Below, piece after piece: positions 36,860 through 47,216 of a stretch of DNA of 47,216 nucleotides. The notes under the pieces are model-generated. The model had not been told where the DNA came from, did not search any database, and worked only from the letters and a program-made list of their open reading frames with translations. A program made the translations under genes and the position numbers. The first letter of the stretch is position 1. Every line of letters begins with the position of its first letter. The stretch is from Syncephalis fuscata (lineage: Eukaryota; Zoopagomycota; Zoopagomycetes; Zoopagales; Piptocephalidaceae): assembly GCA_025786725.1 (NCBI GenBank), contig JAHLTZ010000075.1:1-47216 (forward strand), in the 5' to 3' direction.

Positions 36860-37084
36860 GGTGCATATATAGTAATGAATGGGTTGAGTGAAGTGTAATG
36901 GAACATATAAACAATAGAATGTGTCTAGTATAGCATACAATGATATATGATAGTGTAGGATATAATGGAAATGATATAGGTGAAATGCATACTGGATAAT
37001 AATCTACAATGATGAGTATTTGATGATTGATGTCACTCACCATCCGCCATCATGTTCAATAAATTTAATAACATTCAATTTAAT
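36860..37084 (-). repeat. Third partial copy of the arm A inner end
   Basis: Closely matches 2815-3044 in the same orientation and ends at the same CATTCAATTTAAT boundary (37072-37084), after which all three copies diverge. A shared end point in three contexts marks this as a true element terminus. Confidence 0.8.
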
Positions 37085-40000
37085 CGTTTGCCTTCAAAGC
37101 ACATTCAATGGCTTAATAGGTTGTTTATTATCAGTGTAATAACAATAGCAGAAACAACTAGTACTATTATTAAATGGGAAGATGTCTGTATTTATATGAA
37201 TGCAACTAATAGTAGTATGTTAATAAATAAGAAATGCTACATTTATTTATTTAAACAAAGAAATACATAAATAATGATAGACTAGTACAAACCGGATGAC
37301 TGTACAGCATATTGTGGCCCTGTTCTTGCCAAATCTAAATATCGCTTAAATCTATATCTATTGAAGAGGGTCAGTAAACGAGATGAGCCACATGTGCCAA
37401 TGATGTTTGCTGCTTGACTACACCGCAATAAGTAGTGGTTGTCCAAACAACATTTGCTCTGCCCATCAGATATCAGATATCTTCAAGGCAAACCTTATGT
37501 CGCCTCAACAGCCAGATACTCAGCAAGGCAACCTCGCAAACAAACACACGGTAAGCGTACCAATGTTATTATACAAAAGACCAATCAACTATGTGCAGAC
37601 AAGCGCCTTCTACAGCATGCTGGAGTACACACTGCGTGATATATAGCTTCTAGAACACTGCATATCCAGTGCTTCATAGCCAAAAGGCACAACTGCATCG
37701 CACCTCCCACGCCCGTTTACCGACCTTAGTACATATAGCAGCAACCAGCAGTGATCTTGTAATCATTAGACGTCTAGCAAGTGCAAAGCATATTGGACAA
37801 CAAATGGCAGTAAGGGCGAATGAGTGTAGCGTATATTGTGTGGTAAAGAGTAGAGAGAAGATAAAGGTGCAATGTTGGTTCGGAGGAGCGGTAAAGCCAG
37901 CTTATTATTGTGATAGTTGTGGAAAATGTCGTAATAAACATGGGTCATCTAAACCGTCTATGACCAATGTACTACGCAATTGCTCTTAGTCTTCCGTATA
38001 AGCAGCTACAACCATTCCAATAGAATCTTCAGTACATGTAACTATTAGTGTAATATGTAGTAAACGTGTGTTTTCTTGTACACTTATTGCAAAAGAGTCT
38101 TTATTGCTGTCATTATATTGTCTGAACATTAATATTGGTAAGCCCTTTACAACGTGATAAGCTGATGGATTAAATCTAGATTACACGGCTTAACCGACTA
38201 AGCGTAAAAATGATCTATGCTAAACTTTACATGTAGCATAGCAAGTAAATCTGTTTATTTGGCAATATCAGCTATGGCTTTATTTCAAACAATGCCGATC
38301 ATTTAGGCGGCACGCAAAGCAGCTAAATGGGACCAGTTTCAAGCTTGTAGCACAGTAAATACCAATGGCTTATATGTTGAATACTAATGCAGTCCATCTA
38401 ATAAAATCATTAAAGCAAATTGTTTTTGGCCAAGTTTATTATTGCTTTTAACTGTGTCGAATAGAGTAGCCAGCACTGTCTATGCCACATGGTAAATATA
38501 CGTACACTTTGTCCTTATGCTCAAGTAGCTATAGCGCAATACATGGTTACTCTGCAATAAGCTATACTAATCAAATTTGCACATTTTCTATTATATTTTA
38601 GTTCCTATTTTCTAATTACGCAGAGAACAGGTATGTAACTAGCTACTTTTTATTATTAGTAAATAGTATTCAAGTTTCTTTAATTTATATTTTATTTATT
38701 TAAATGCATTTATAATTGTTATTGTATTTTTCTAATATCGCTATAGTACATTGCAAATAATATCAATTATTTAGTTAATATTTATTTATTCTATTGTTAG
38801 ATAATCAAATCATTTAATTATATTGTGATTTGAAAGCCAAACGACTAGATTTAACAGTATTCACATATTTAAACTAATATTAGTTCTATTAAACATGGAA
38901 TTGTATGATGGATAAAAGCAGCCATCGAAATATCTATTGTTGTAAACATTGTTATTCTTATTTTGTATGAGTGTATATATTGTAAATACCTTTATACCAT
39001 CACATTCGCACAACATTGCAATGCTGATACTCATGTTTCCTTTATTGTTAGCTGTTTTCAGTTCCATATCAAGCTATTTGGCGTTAAATAATCTAGCAAT
39101 AATTAGCTATAGGCAACAACCTAATAAATACCTGTAACAAAGCAATGAACTTACAAGCTCATATTGTTTGCATTATCAGTCTGTATATCTTAATATACAA
39201 AATAAATTAAAACTCATCAGTAATAAACCAGATACAATCAAACAGCAGCTCTAAATAACGTGTAGGTACTACAAAACACAGTTATATAAAATGAAGTAAT
39301 ATACAATGGAAAGTGTACAATTAGCAATGTTGAAGCTGTAATGCGTGTAGCTTTACCATTAATTCAAATAGCCATAAGCATTGTAAAAATAGATTATTTG
39401 TTATTTTTAATACATACATCTATTGTAGAAATGTAATATATCCATTTCTGATAGTTGTGCCTGCAGTAACAATGTTTTATTTATTTATACTATCTTGAAT
39501 ATCGACACAATGCTGGTTTACAAATTTAAATGTAAACTTGTTGTATTGATATTCTGCAGTATGCAATAGTATTTAAAAGTGATTATAGTGTAGTCAGGTG
39601 GTAAAACTCGATGGTGTCTAAGTAATAATAATAGGAATAATTTAATTAATAAACCAGTCATAAGTTTATGTATAACTTTACGTATAATCAAGCAAATTAC
39701 TCGATATTTTGTACAAGTATATATATAATAGCTACTGTAAGTATACTTTATTGCATGATAAGTAACTACATAATAAGTCAATAAATGTACAAAAATAGCA
39801 GTTTTAGTTAATCATGGCTTAATACTTAATAAAAAACAAGAGATTCAATTCATGCTAATAATGATATATATAGAAAAAAATAAAAAAGTCAAAATGCATT
39901 TACGTTATTTAATTTATTTAGTAAAGTTTATGTATAACTTTACGTATAATAAGCAATTACTGATATTTTGTACAAGTATGCACATAGTACATATGTAACT

Positions 40001-40119
40001 ACAGGCAAAGTATACCATTATTGCATTGTGTGATGATGTAGTAGTTGCAATAATAACTAATAAATATACAAAAATGCAGTTTTAGATATGCTTTATAATA
40101 AAATAAACAAAAGATGCCG
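37085..40119. other. AT-rich gene desert
   Basis: Frames at 37407-37646 and 37669-37989 have slightly higher G+C than their surroundings but lack motifs, good starts or consistent splice sites, so I do not call them. Repeats inside the interval are listed separately. Nothing else is supported. Confidence 0.5.
39640..40100 (+). repeat. Imperfect ~260-bp direct repeat, two units
   Basis: TTATGTATAACTTTACGTAT is found at about 39666 and 39928, followed in both by a diverged TATTTTGTACAAGTAT, and then by a block with AAATAGCAGTTTTAG or AAATGCAGTTTTAG (about 39794 and 40071). Unit spacing is ~260-280 bp. It directly adjoins the MITE-like element. Confidence 0.6.
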
Positions 40120-40363
40120 ATTCGAGTTCTCCATACTTGAATGTACCGTTTGGTATGATTTATAGAACAATAAATTTTGCAAAAAAAGTTAGTCAAAAAT
40201 GCAATTTACGTATATGTTTGCTATGCTTATAGTATATAAAATAAATTGCTACTGTAGATCAATATTTTTTATACTAACTTGCTATTGCGCTTGTTTTAGC
40301 GCCGTAGAGTGCTTTAAGTTTAATATATATTAAACTGTACATTCAAGCATGGAGAACTCGAAT
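40120..40363. mobile_element. MITE-like element with ~32-bp terminal inverted repeats
   Basis: The left end (40120-40151) begins ATTCGAGTTCTCCATACTTG, and the right end (40332-40363) is its reverse complement with two or three mismatches. The ~180-bp interior is AT-rich with no open frame; a TTTAATATATATTAAA palindrome abuts the right inverted repeat. Total length ~244 bp. The shape fits a miniature inverted-repeat transposable element moved by a DNA transposase encoded elsewhere. I see no clear target-site duplication, and a foldback structure is the alternative. Confidence 0.6.
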
Positions 40364-41138
40364 TCAGCAATTATTATGCTATATCGTAAGTATACAAGTC
40401 ATAATCGACAAAAAACTGCTGTTTTACATATTTATTAACGTATTATCATAACCATTGCACTATTACGCAATACAGTTGCAATGTCATGGATAAGACAACT
40501 AACTAATTAGTAAAATATAATAAAAATCGACACTTTATTATAAGATGGGTAAATCAAGTATGTATTGATAGTGAGCATGTGCTACACATAATCGAATATA
40601 GGTATGTGTTGAGCAATCCAAGAAATAACCTCTATCTCTATAATTAGATCATGACACTGTAACAACATCCTGCCATTTTTATTGTCAAGTGAATTATACA
40701 GATGACTGACATTATAACGATAAAACTGATATCTTATTAGTACAATAGCTGATATTGAATTGCTACGCATTTACACATAGTATAAATTGTATATTTTATA
40801 ATTGAGAATGGTGCCAATACTACTTTACTATTTACTTTAGTTGTATATGCTTTTATGGAACAAATGGCTGATATAAATAATCCTGAGTGCACATTTTGAT
40901 ATAATAGATGGATATTTTCTTTTCTCCTGTTTAATAACTTACAACATTATGAAATCATTGTTTATGATATGTAACTATATTAATCCTTATTTTAACCAAT
41001 CAATGCCCTCATGATAGCATTTTGACAATATCATCCGCTATTGTCTGCTTTCTTCTCAAGTACATCTTATACAATCCAAAGTATAACAGCACGTGTGTAT
41101 TTTAAGTTTTATTAAACACTATGTACAATGTTTTTGTT
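40364..41138. other. AT-rich interval, no gene seen
   Basis: No supported frame or repeat. Confidence 0.5.
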
Positions 41139-41383
41139 TCATGCGTTACTTTCTTTTAGCGCTATCGTTCTAGCTACATCATCAATAGTTAGATTGTTAA
41201 TAAACGCAGTCTAACATGGTATGAGGATAATGACTTACTATAAGCTAAACCAGTAAGCCCTTGAGCTGCCAATCTTTTTCTATTGGTTTCTGCTTTGGCT
41301 TGTTTTTTATATTCCATTTTGCTTAACTTGTCAGAAGTGGTTTCATAAATGTGGACAGTACTTATGTCTTGGATGATTACCAA
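41139..41383 (-). CDS. Small hypothetical protein, two exons, 59 residues
   Basis: Not recognised. Exons 41383-41239 and 41173-41139 total 180 nt. The 65-nt intron has GTAAGT donor, a CTAAC branch site 14 nt before the end and TAG acceptor, all matching the genome's pattern, and the joined frame runs into a stop (ALKESNA). The product is charged and helical-looking (KKQAKAETNRKRLAAQ). Earlier exons could exist upstream. It is one of only two plausible genes in the right-hand desert. Confidence 0.42.
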
Positions 41384-42394
41384 TTGATATGAAATTTACA
41401 GCCGCTATGCACTCGAAATTGCTGGTAATTGGCTAGAGCTTTTTATTGTGTCTAGTCTAGTGTCTGCATATTGTATTGCATATAATTTAGGCAATGCAAT
41501 TTAGTCTACAGCTGAAAACTAATAAAAATGACTTGTTAAAATATTTCATTACTCAAAACGCCATGATGCATCATGCTACAAACAATACTTATTGTATAGT
41601 TGATTTCAGGTAATTTGGATTAGCCGCCATGTGAATGATGGTAGTTGCACAACACATAGCATGATACGCCTGAATGTGATGGATTTGTGAATTCAAAACG
41701 ATTATTACTCCGTAACAATGGGCATAGTATCGAATGAAATGTATAGATGTACTAATCAATACACTTTATAATTTAAGGAATTATAACTGGCTTATGTATG
41801 GCAGTAGAGACCTGTATAAAATACCAGTTTAATATATTAAACCTGTTTTTGCATCATTGTTGTGCGCTATTTTGTATGCATGCAGATATTGGGGACCGAT
41901 TCATTCGGGGGAACTGACAGCACAGACGTCTTTGTCGTGTTTACAAAACCAAGCAATATACTTGTTTTACCAAATAGTTAGACCGTATAACAAAGAATAC
42001 AAACTAATATTTTATTTTTATCGCATATGTACTGATTATAGCGTTGTTCCATTATTCGTGCGAATGAATAGCAGATTGGAGTAAAGGCTGGACAGGTTGA
42101 AATCAAGACTGGAGCATCCTATCATGCCATGAATTTATGGGTACACGCGCACCTCAAGTCATTGTTTGAATTGCTTTATTGGCTTATACTACACATCAAT
42201 GTTATATCTCGTATACTACAGTATACTAGCATCCCAACATAGCCGTAAGTTTAAATAGCCCACAAAATACACACAACCAACTGCGATATCATCATCACAC
42301 TCTACTTTCTGCTAAACACGCACTACTCTCCACTCTATACCAATCACACTCTACTATCTCTTTTATTTATTTGTCTTAACAAATCAACATCATC
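41384..42394. other. Interval upstream of the cysteine-rich gene
   Basis: A 75-codon frame at 41857-42084 is not supported by motif or splice sites. From ~42250 (TTTAAATAG) on, the sequence becomes rich in CACACTCTACT-type pyrimidine motifs, up to AACAAATCAACATCATC just before the ATG. This is what a core promoter and leader of a strongly expressed gene look like. Confidence 0.45.
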
Positions 42395-42604
42395 ATGAAG
42401 CTTTCCATTGCCGTCGTTTGCACCGTCGTTGTGGCTTTGATAGCCGCTACAGCCATGGTGGATGCCAATCCAGCCTTAGTCCGTCGTGGCCCCAAGAATC
42501 CTGCTAAATGCAAGGAATGCATTAATGAATGTGAAGGAGTCCCTAAACCTAGCATGAAAGAAAAATGCAACAAGCCTGGCAGATGCAAGGCGGAATGCGC
42601 ATAA
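42395..42604 (+). CDS. Small secreted six-cysteine peptide (effector-like or antimicrobial-like)
   Basis: A 69-residue intronless gene. Residues 1-24 form a textbook signal peptide: Lys2, a hydrophobic core of Val/Ala/Ile, and a small-residue end before NPALV. An Arg-Arg pair at 30-31 could be a Kex2-type processing site. The remaining mature part is Pro/Lys-rich with six cysteines at 39, 42, 46, 58, 64 and 68 (C-x2-C-x3-C-x11-C-x5-C-x3-C), presumably three disulfides. I do not recognise the family; spacing does not match the classic defensin pattern. Its codons are much more G+C-rich than the desert around it. A small cysteine-rich secreted protein in a repeat-rich region is the usual setting of fungal effector genes, but function is inference. 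The promoter-like leader supports expression. Confidence 0.75.
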   Translation: MKLSIAVVCTVVVALIAATAMVDANPALVRRGPKNPAKCKECINECEGVPKPSMKEKCNKPGRCKAECA

Positions 42605-44809
42605 TCGATGATTTCAAGAAACTAGCATTGGTAGCGCAATTGAACTACTAGTCCAATACTCTTTGGGTATATATTCGGTGAAAAGCAAGACTATTTGACA
42701 ACTACACCGTTCAGTCTATTTATATATCAAGTTTTGGCCAATGCTTCAGTTTATGCACCTCCAACCAATAAAATCACTATTTTACCAACAAGCTTGCATC
42801 TAGTTGTTTCTATTCAGTTGCACAAACATGTAATAAGCTTATGGTTCCATCATAGCTATATACAATCAAATTGTTATATCTATAAGCATGGTATATTTGC
42901 ATCCAATAATTAACTATTAACCAAACAGTTAAAATAACAAGAGATGTACAATTATGCTGTATTAGCTATAAGCATAGGATGGTGAATATTTTAGATATAT
43001 ATATTGGCAATAAAATTGCCTGTGTTTATTTGTAGATATACCATGAATAGCAACAAATCTATCACTATCATATGGTGAAATGATATTGTACTGGTATTGA
43101 TATAAGGATAGTTGTTGATTGTTAACAACCTGGCACTAAATTGTAACGACTAGCAACTTAATGACTATTGTCTTGCATACGCTTACTTCTATCATCTAAG
43201 TGCTAGTGGCTACTAATTAATTGCTTACATTAATATAACATGAACCTAATGCTATTACAAAATAGACAATAAATAATTCTCCTGTTTAATTATCAATTAT
43301 TACAGTTAAGATTTTAACAACTAAATAGCACCTGTAGCTAAGGCAGAGAATGAATATATAACCAAATATATAGATATATTTATTGTAATCCAATAAAGCT
43401 AGTATCTTATAGTAAATACTATTGTTAATGGAACTTGAGGCTTGTTCCTATGGTTGCTCATATGTCAGTAAATAACAATTATTTACTAGCTATGTCCTTG
43501 GATAGCTGTTTTTTATGATTGTTAGTGCTAGTGTTTAGTATACTCTTATTGTGACTATTTACATGTTATTTTGGCATGTTGTTTGATTCCATGGTGGATG
43601 TCATGGATCAATCGCTAGTAGACAATTACGTACTTATAATATTGTAATTTTGTATTATAACAACATTCAGTCATTTTTATTGTCGATTAAGGCCAACCTT
43701 GCCTACAGTTGTCGATGCTGTTAATAACGGCTAGCTAGCAGCAAACAGTGACCTATACTTTAATTGCTTACAATAGTGTACATGTTCATTTGAGTGTATA
43801 ACAATTGATGTATCAGTAGGCTGACATAAACATGTGTTTATTGTTGCTAGCAGTACTAATATCAGCACCATACTAATTAGCAAAGCAAGTAATATACTGA
43901 ACAACAAACTGCACCGCTGTTGACAGCTAGTTAGTTGTATTCATATACTACAACCATTGTATATATCGTTTTATTGATATATGGTATCGTAAGCACCGCG
44001 ATATTACATTGTTTTTATCTTGCTACTGTATCTATCTTGATTATAGTTGTTAAACAACGGCCACTTTCTTATAAATGTTTTCATTTATCATCAGTCTAAA
44101 TAGATTATTCACTTTATTGTAATAGCACTAAAACTAAAGCTGTTGGTAACTGTAGAACAGTATTCAGTTACTTGAATCATACTACAGTATTAACATGTTA
44201 CAATTAGCTATATTTGCTATAAATACAGCTGCATCATTCGTGTAAATAATAGCATTGATGGTTTATTCAGTTATTTCATTTGTGCCAAGTATAATGCATT
44301 AATATCAAACAACTTGTTTGCAATTTAATACAATTGAGTTCATATGACTACACTCGATAGCACTCTAACGGTTCAACTACGTATTTGTATGTACGAAATA
44401 AAAGCGAATGGTGAGCGACATTAGTCATCGAAATACGCATTATTATAGATTTAGTATCTCGTATGTATATACCATTCATTCATCTATATCATTACTATTC
44501 TGTATTTATTACATTGTATATTGATTGATCATGTAATAAACACAGCCTATTTACAACTGATATTTGTTATCACTAGTTTTATTTGCTATAGTTTCAACTC
44601 ACTGTACCTACTCAATTGTCTATGTATAGCTTCACGGCTATTTTATTGATTTATTCAGTTTTAGACTATTCTATACTCTACCCATCATGCCTTATTAGTA
44701 AAATTCGTTTATTTGCTACTAATTATATTGTCTGTAGGCTTTGATTTGGTTTACTCAGACATATACACACATGCACATGCTATACTTTTGTTGCTGATAG
44801 TTCCATAGG
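42605..44809. other. AT-rich desert downstream of the cysteine-rich gene
   Basis: No gene seen. At 44385-44490 there is another diverged member of the dispersed family (GTGAGCGACATTAGTCATCG and the following TAGATTTAGTATC). Confidence 0.5.
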
Positions 44810-45720
44810 CTGTAGAGCCTGTAATCGCTAACAACAATGGCCAAGTAGCATTATCTGTTTAAATATACTACAGTCTACAAATCCAAACGTGCTAGAACTT
44901 GTACTATTGCTACGTTTGAAAACGTCAGTGTTCAGAAAGAAATACTGATGAACAAAACTACTTAAGCGGTGAAATAAAGCAAAAAAATAAACAGCAAAGA
45001 GGTAACAGTGCATGTAGCCAGCACAGCTGTAAATGATGGCAGTGATATTTATATGCTGCCAAAGTTACTGTATGCTTTGGTTGCCATAGATTGCCACTGC
45101 GGATCGTGCTGACAACAGCCTGTACCGTCTCAACAGTAATAGGTCGCACTACCATTGTTGAGGTAGCAAAGCTATTGCCAAATGGCTTGCAATTGCATTC
45201 AATAGCAAAAACAAAGTATACACTTAACATAGCATACAAATAAGCCATAAATGCACTTACTGTGTTAATAAAGCTGCCAGCACCAATGATTGGAATAAAG
45301 AAGGTGATTAGCAAATAAGGCAAGATTGAAAAGAGCAATACAAGAGAGTAATGTAAATAGTGTTTGCATTTAACTAGTAGTCAACTACTGCCACTATCTA
45401 GATGGCATGTATGCAATGTGCAAGCATATGCAATGTATATATACTGTCAAGTACAAAGCAAGGGAAAGGGAAATGTAGTGACGTAGATTGTATGTTATAT
45501 TGTTAATATGAATAAACTAAAACAATAATGTCACTTGACACTAAAACTACTTATTATCATAGAACGAGTTGTCAGCATAATAGTTAGTATATTAAAAAGT
45601 CATATGACATCAAAAACACGCATTAATCTAAAACATGTTTATCAACAAGATAATAAATATAATTTAAAAGTCATTTAACACTTAATACCATTTCCTGTTC
45701 ATAATATTATGCCAATATAC
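44810..45720 (-). pseudogene. Element B, right copy: membrane/secreted-protein-like gene remnant
   Basis: Inverted, diverged copy of 8258-9250, including the upstream tandem units (45540-45720). On the minus strand a 126-codon frame without an ATG (45338-44958) reads two hydrophobic segments (ITFFIPIIGAGSFI first), then GNSFATSTMVVRPITVE and a His/Cys/Leu-rich end. A GTAAGT sits after GSFINT at the same place as the GTAGGT of the left copy. In contrast to the left copy the Trp codon in SGNLWQP is intact. It could be a live but mis-modelled gene; lack of a start in frame makes decay more likely. Confidence 0.4.
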
Positions 45721-45999
45721 TTATAATATCGGGATCGTAGCAACATACTTGTATTATTTGTTTTATATTATTTGTTTGCCCATTGAGGTATATTGATCAG
45801 TCAAAGCCTGTTGATAATAAAGCTAGTAGCAAAAACAGCGATTTTGAATAGTGCATTGCCATTATATAATAGAATTATATTAATAGAATAAATATACATA
45901 GAAAAACATAAAAAATAATGTTAAAGCTATAAGGCATATAATATGATGAGAGGACTGAATAAAGTATATTAAAATATATAATAAACGAAATGTAGCTAA

Positions 46000-46260
46000 T
46001 ATGGAATAAAATGGCAATGATATAAGTGAATAGAAAACATATGCAAACTGGATAATGACTCTATAATGATGAGTATTTTAAACTTTAATGTCATTTATCA
46101 CTCGTCATCATGCTCAATAGATTAAATGTTATTAAATGTTTAAGGGGCGGCAGGCAAATGCTGCAAATGCGCGTTTAGGTCCTACGTACCGTTGTCTTAA
46201 GCTAATAAATCCGAATCCGAATGTTATTAAATGTAGTCATTTGACTCGCAAATTACATAA
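46000..46260 (-). repeat. Diverged dispersed-family copy interrupted by an insertion
   Basis: 46010-46124 aligns with 2935-3020 (ACTGGATAATGACTC, ATGATGAGTATTT, CATGCTCAATAGATT), and the alignment resumes after 46234 (TAGTCATTTGAC, as at 9454). Between them lies foreign-looking sequence flanked by a 15-bp direct repeat (46125-46139 and 46220-46234). Confidence 0.6.
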
Positions 46261-46354
46261 TACATTTAATAAAACATATAACGTGCGCAATTATTCGTAT
46301 AGCAAAAAAGAATATATTAAATAGTAGATATTAACGTTTTGATTGTTTTTAAAG

Positions 46355-47216
46355 CTGTTATTGCCAAGACATTGTATGAAGAACCCCGTGTATAAAGCGG
46401 ATAATTGTATAGGGGTCGTTTGTCAATCCACTGACATCTACTACTCAATTGTACTACCAATCTGCCACTATAAATAATCATTCAACTTGAATATCCACAA
46501 CTAAGGCCGTAGCCATTTATTTTCATGCTATCCGGTATTTTTAGAACAGTATAAAATGTATTTACCATGACACCAGTTCACACTAATAGTTGTTTATATT
46601 TACTAAAAACAGTCAACGCTAGCAAAGAAAATCTTTTCTGCATGACACTGTGACCAAATTGGGCTGTTTAGCATGCTCATCCCAAACCATCGAAGCATCC
46701 GTGTGTTGAAAAGCAGAATCTAAAACAAAATAAAGCAAGTAGCTAGATAGGTTGGATAAAACACAATGTTTGAAGTTAGTGTAAAGCCGCAGATTGATTG
46801 TGTGTAGTAAGTTAATTAATTTATTAAATGGATAAGTATTTGGTTCAATGTACACAATAATACTAAGATAGAAAAGGAAAGAACATGAAATTAATTACTA
46901 GATGCTCAAGTCTGACTTTAGATAAGTGTTTATGGAATTAAAAGATATTGTTAATAGATTCGGTTGAGTAGTTTGGCCGGTTAGTATATAACTTGTTTGG
47001 TAAGTGATGTAGCCACATTAAGTGTGATCACTTGCTTGCATTTATATACATATTTTACACTTGCATAACACTTTGGTCGATCAGCCACGGTTGTTGCTTA
47101 TAAGCTGGATAAGTAGCAATATACATCATGGCTCATTAAAGTAAGTAATTTTTATTTATACAAGTTAGCAGGTCATTGATTTGCCTTTCTAAGCATGTTG
47201 ATGTGCCACACCTTTA
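46355..47216. repeat. Inverted repeat element C, right copy
   Basis: Reverse complement of 9656-10512 at high identity up to the last base of the window, so the outer end is not seen. It includes the second copy of the small open frame (46619-46855, minus), which has one extra C near the start relative to 9981. Confidence 0.88.

Noticed and set aside
37407-37989. Possible exons in the right-hand desert with slightly raised G+C
   Set aside because: No motif, no consistent frame joins and two conflicting overlapping frames.
40115-40160. TTCGAGTTC resembling a tRNA T-loop
   Set aside because: No acceptor stem, anticodon arm or D-arm can be folded around it, and it is the end of an inverted repeat.
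46136-46324. 62-codon frame beginning in the G+C-rich insert
   Set aside because: It runs from the insert into the dispersed repeat and further AT-rich sequence, so it is a chance fusion of unrelated pieces.

Overview
The window looks like a piece of an AT-rich, intron-dense eukaryotic nuclear genome, most likely a fungus and probably not an ascomycete yeast. The reasons are: many 41-90 nt spliceosomal introns with GTAAGT-type donors, CTAAC-like branch sites and TAG acceptors; the standard genetic code; and a conserved set of genes (CSC1/OSCA-type channel, mitochondrial aconitase, UBE3C/Hul5 HECT ligase, thiolase, FHA-type kinase). The lineage cannot be fixed from sequence alone. There is no bacterial, phage, CRISPR or rRNA content, and no tRNA that I could support.

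Layout. (1) 1-3044 is one arm (A) of a large, nearly identical inverted repeat; the other arm (A') is at 32588-36062. Each arm carries a four-exon gene for a small basic protein. (2) 3045-5772 is AT-rich and gene-poor, with a ~120-bp tandem repeat at about 4340-4720. (3) 5773-24141 is the conserved gene core: a Chk2/Rad53-like kinase (+), then a repeat island (8258-10512), a CSC1/TMEM63-like channel (+), mitochondrial aconitase (+), and on the minus strand a UBE3C-like HECT ligase and an acetyl-CoA C-acetyltransferase. Aconitase and the ligase converge with only ~110 bp between stop codons. (4) 24600-32494 holds small unrecognised genes and an aldo-keto reductase whose 5' end is missing next to arm A'. 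(5) 32588-47216 is a repeat-rich gene desert. It contains arm A', a divergent repeat family, a MITE-like element, a small secreted six-cysteine peptide gene (42395-42604), and second copies, each inverted, of two sequences (B and C) that also lie at 8258-10512.

How the parts relate. The conserved genes are housekeeping functions (checkpoint-type signalling, osmosensing channel, TCA cycle, ubiquitin transfer to stalled proteasome substrates, acetyl-CoA/mevalonate entry) with no obvious pathway linking them. The window is more informative about genome dynamics: inverted duplications bracketing a 29.5-kb core, a coding minisatellite expanded from 2 to 10 units between copies, four GC-AG introns in two genes, and a striking cluster of apparent single-base deletions between about 23 and 35 kb. 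Over 10 kb of spliced coding sequence between 5.8 and 22 kb has none.

Spliced gene models were built by hand. For kinase, channel, aconitase, HECT ligase, the left A gene and the 59-aa gene the exon lengths sum to a whole number of codons, which supports them.
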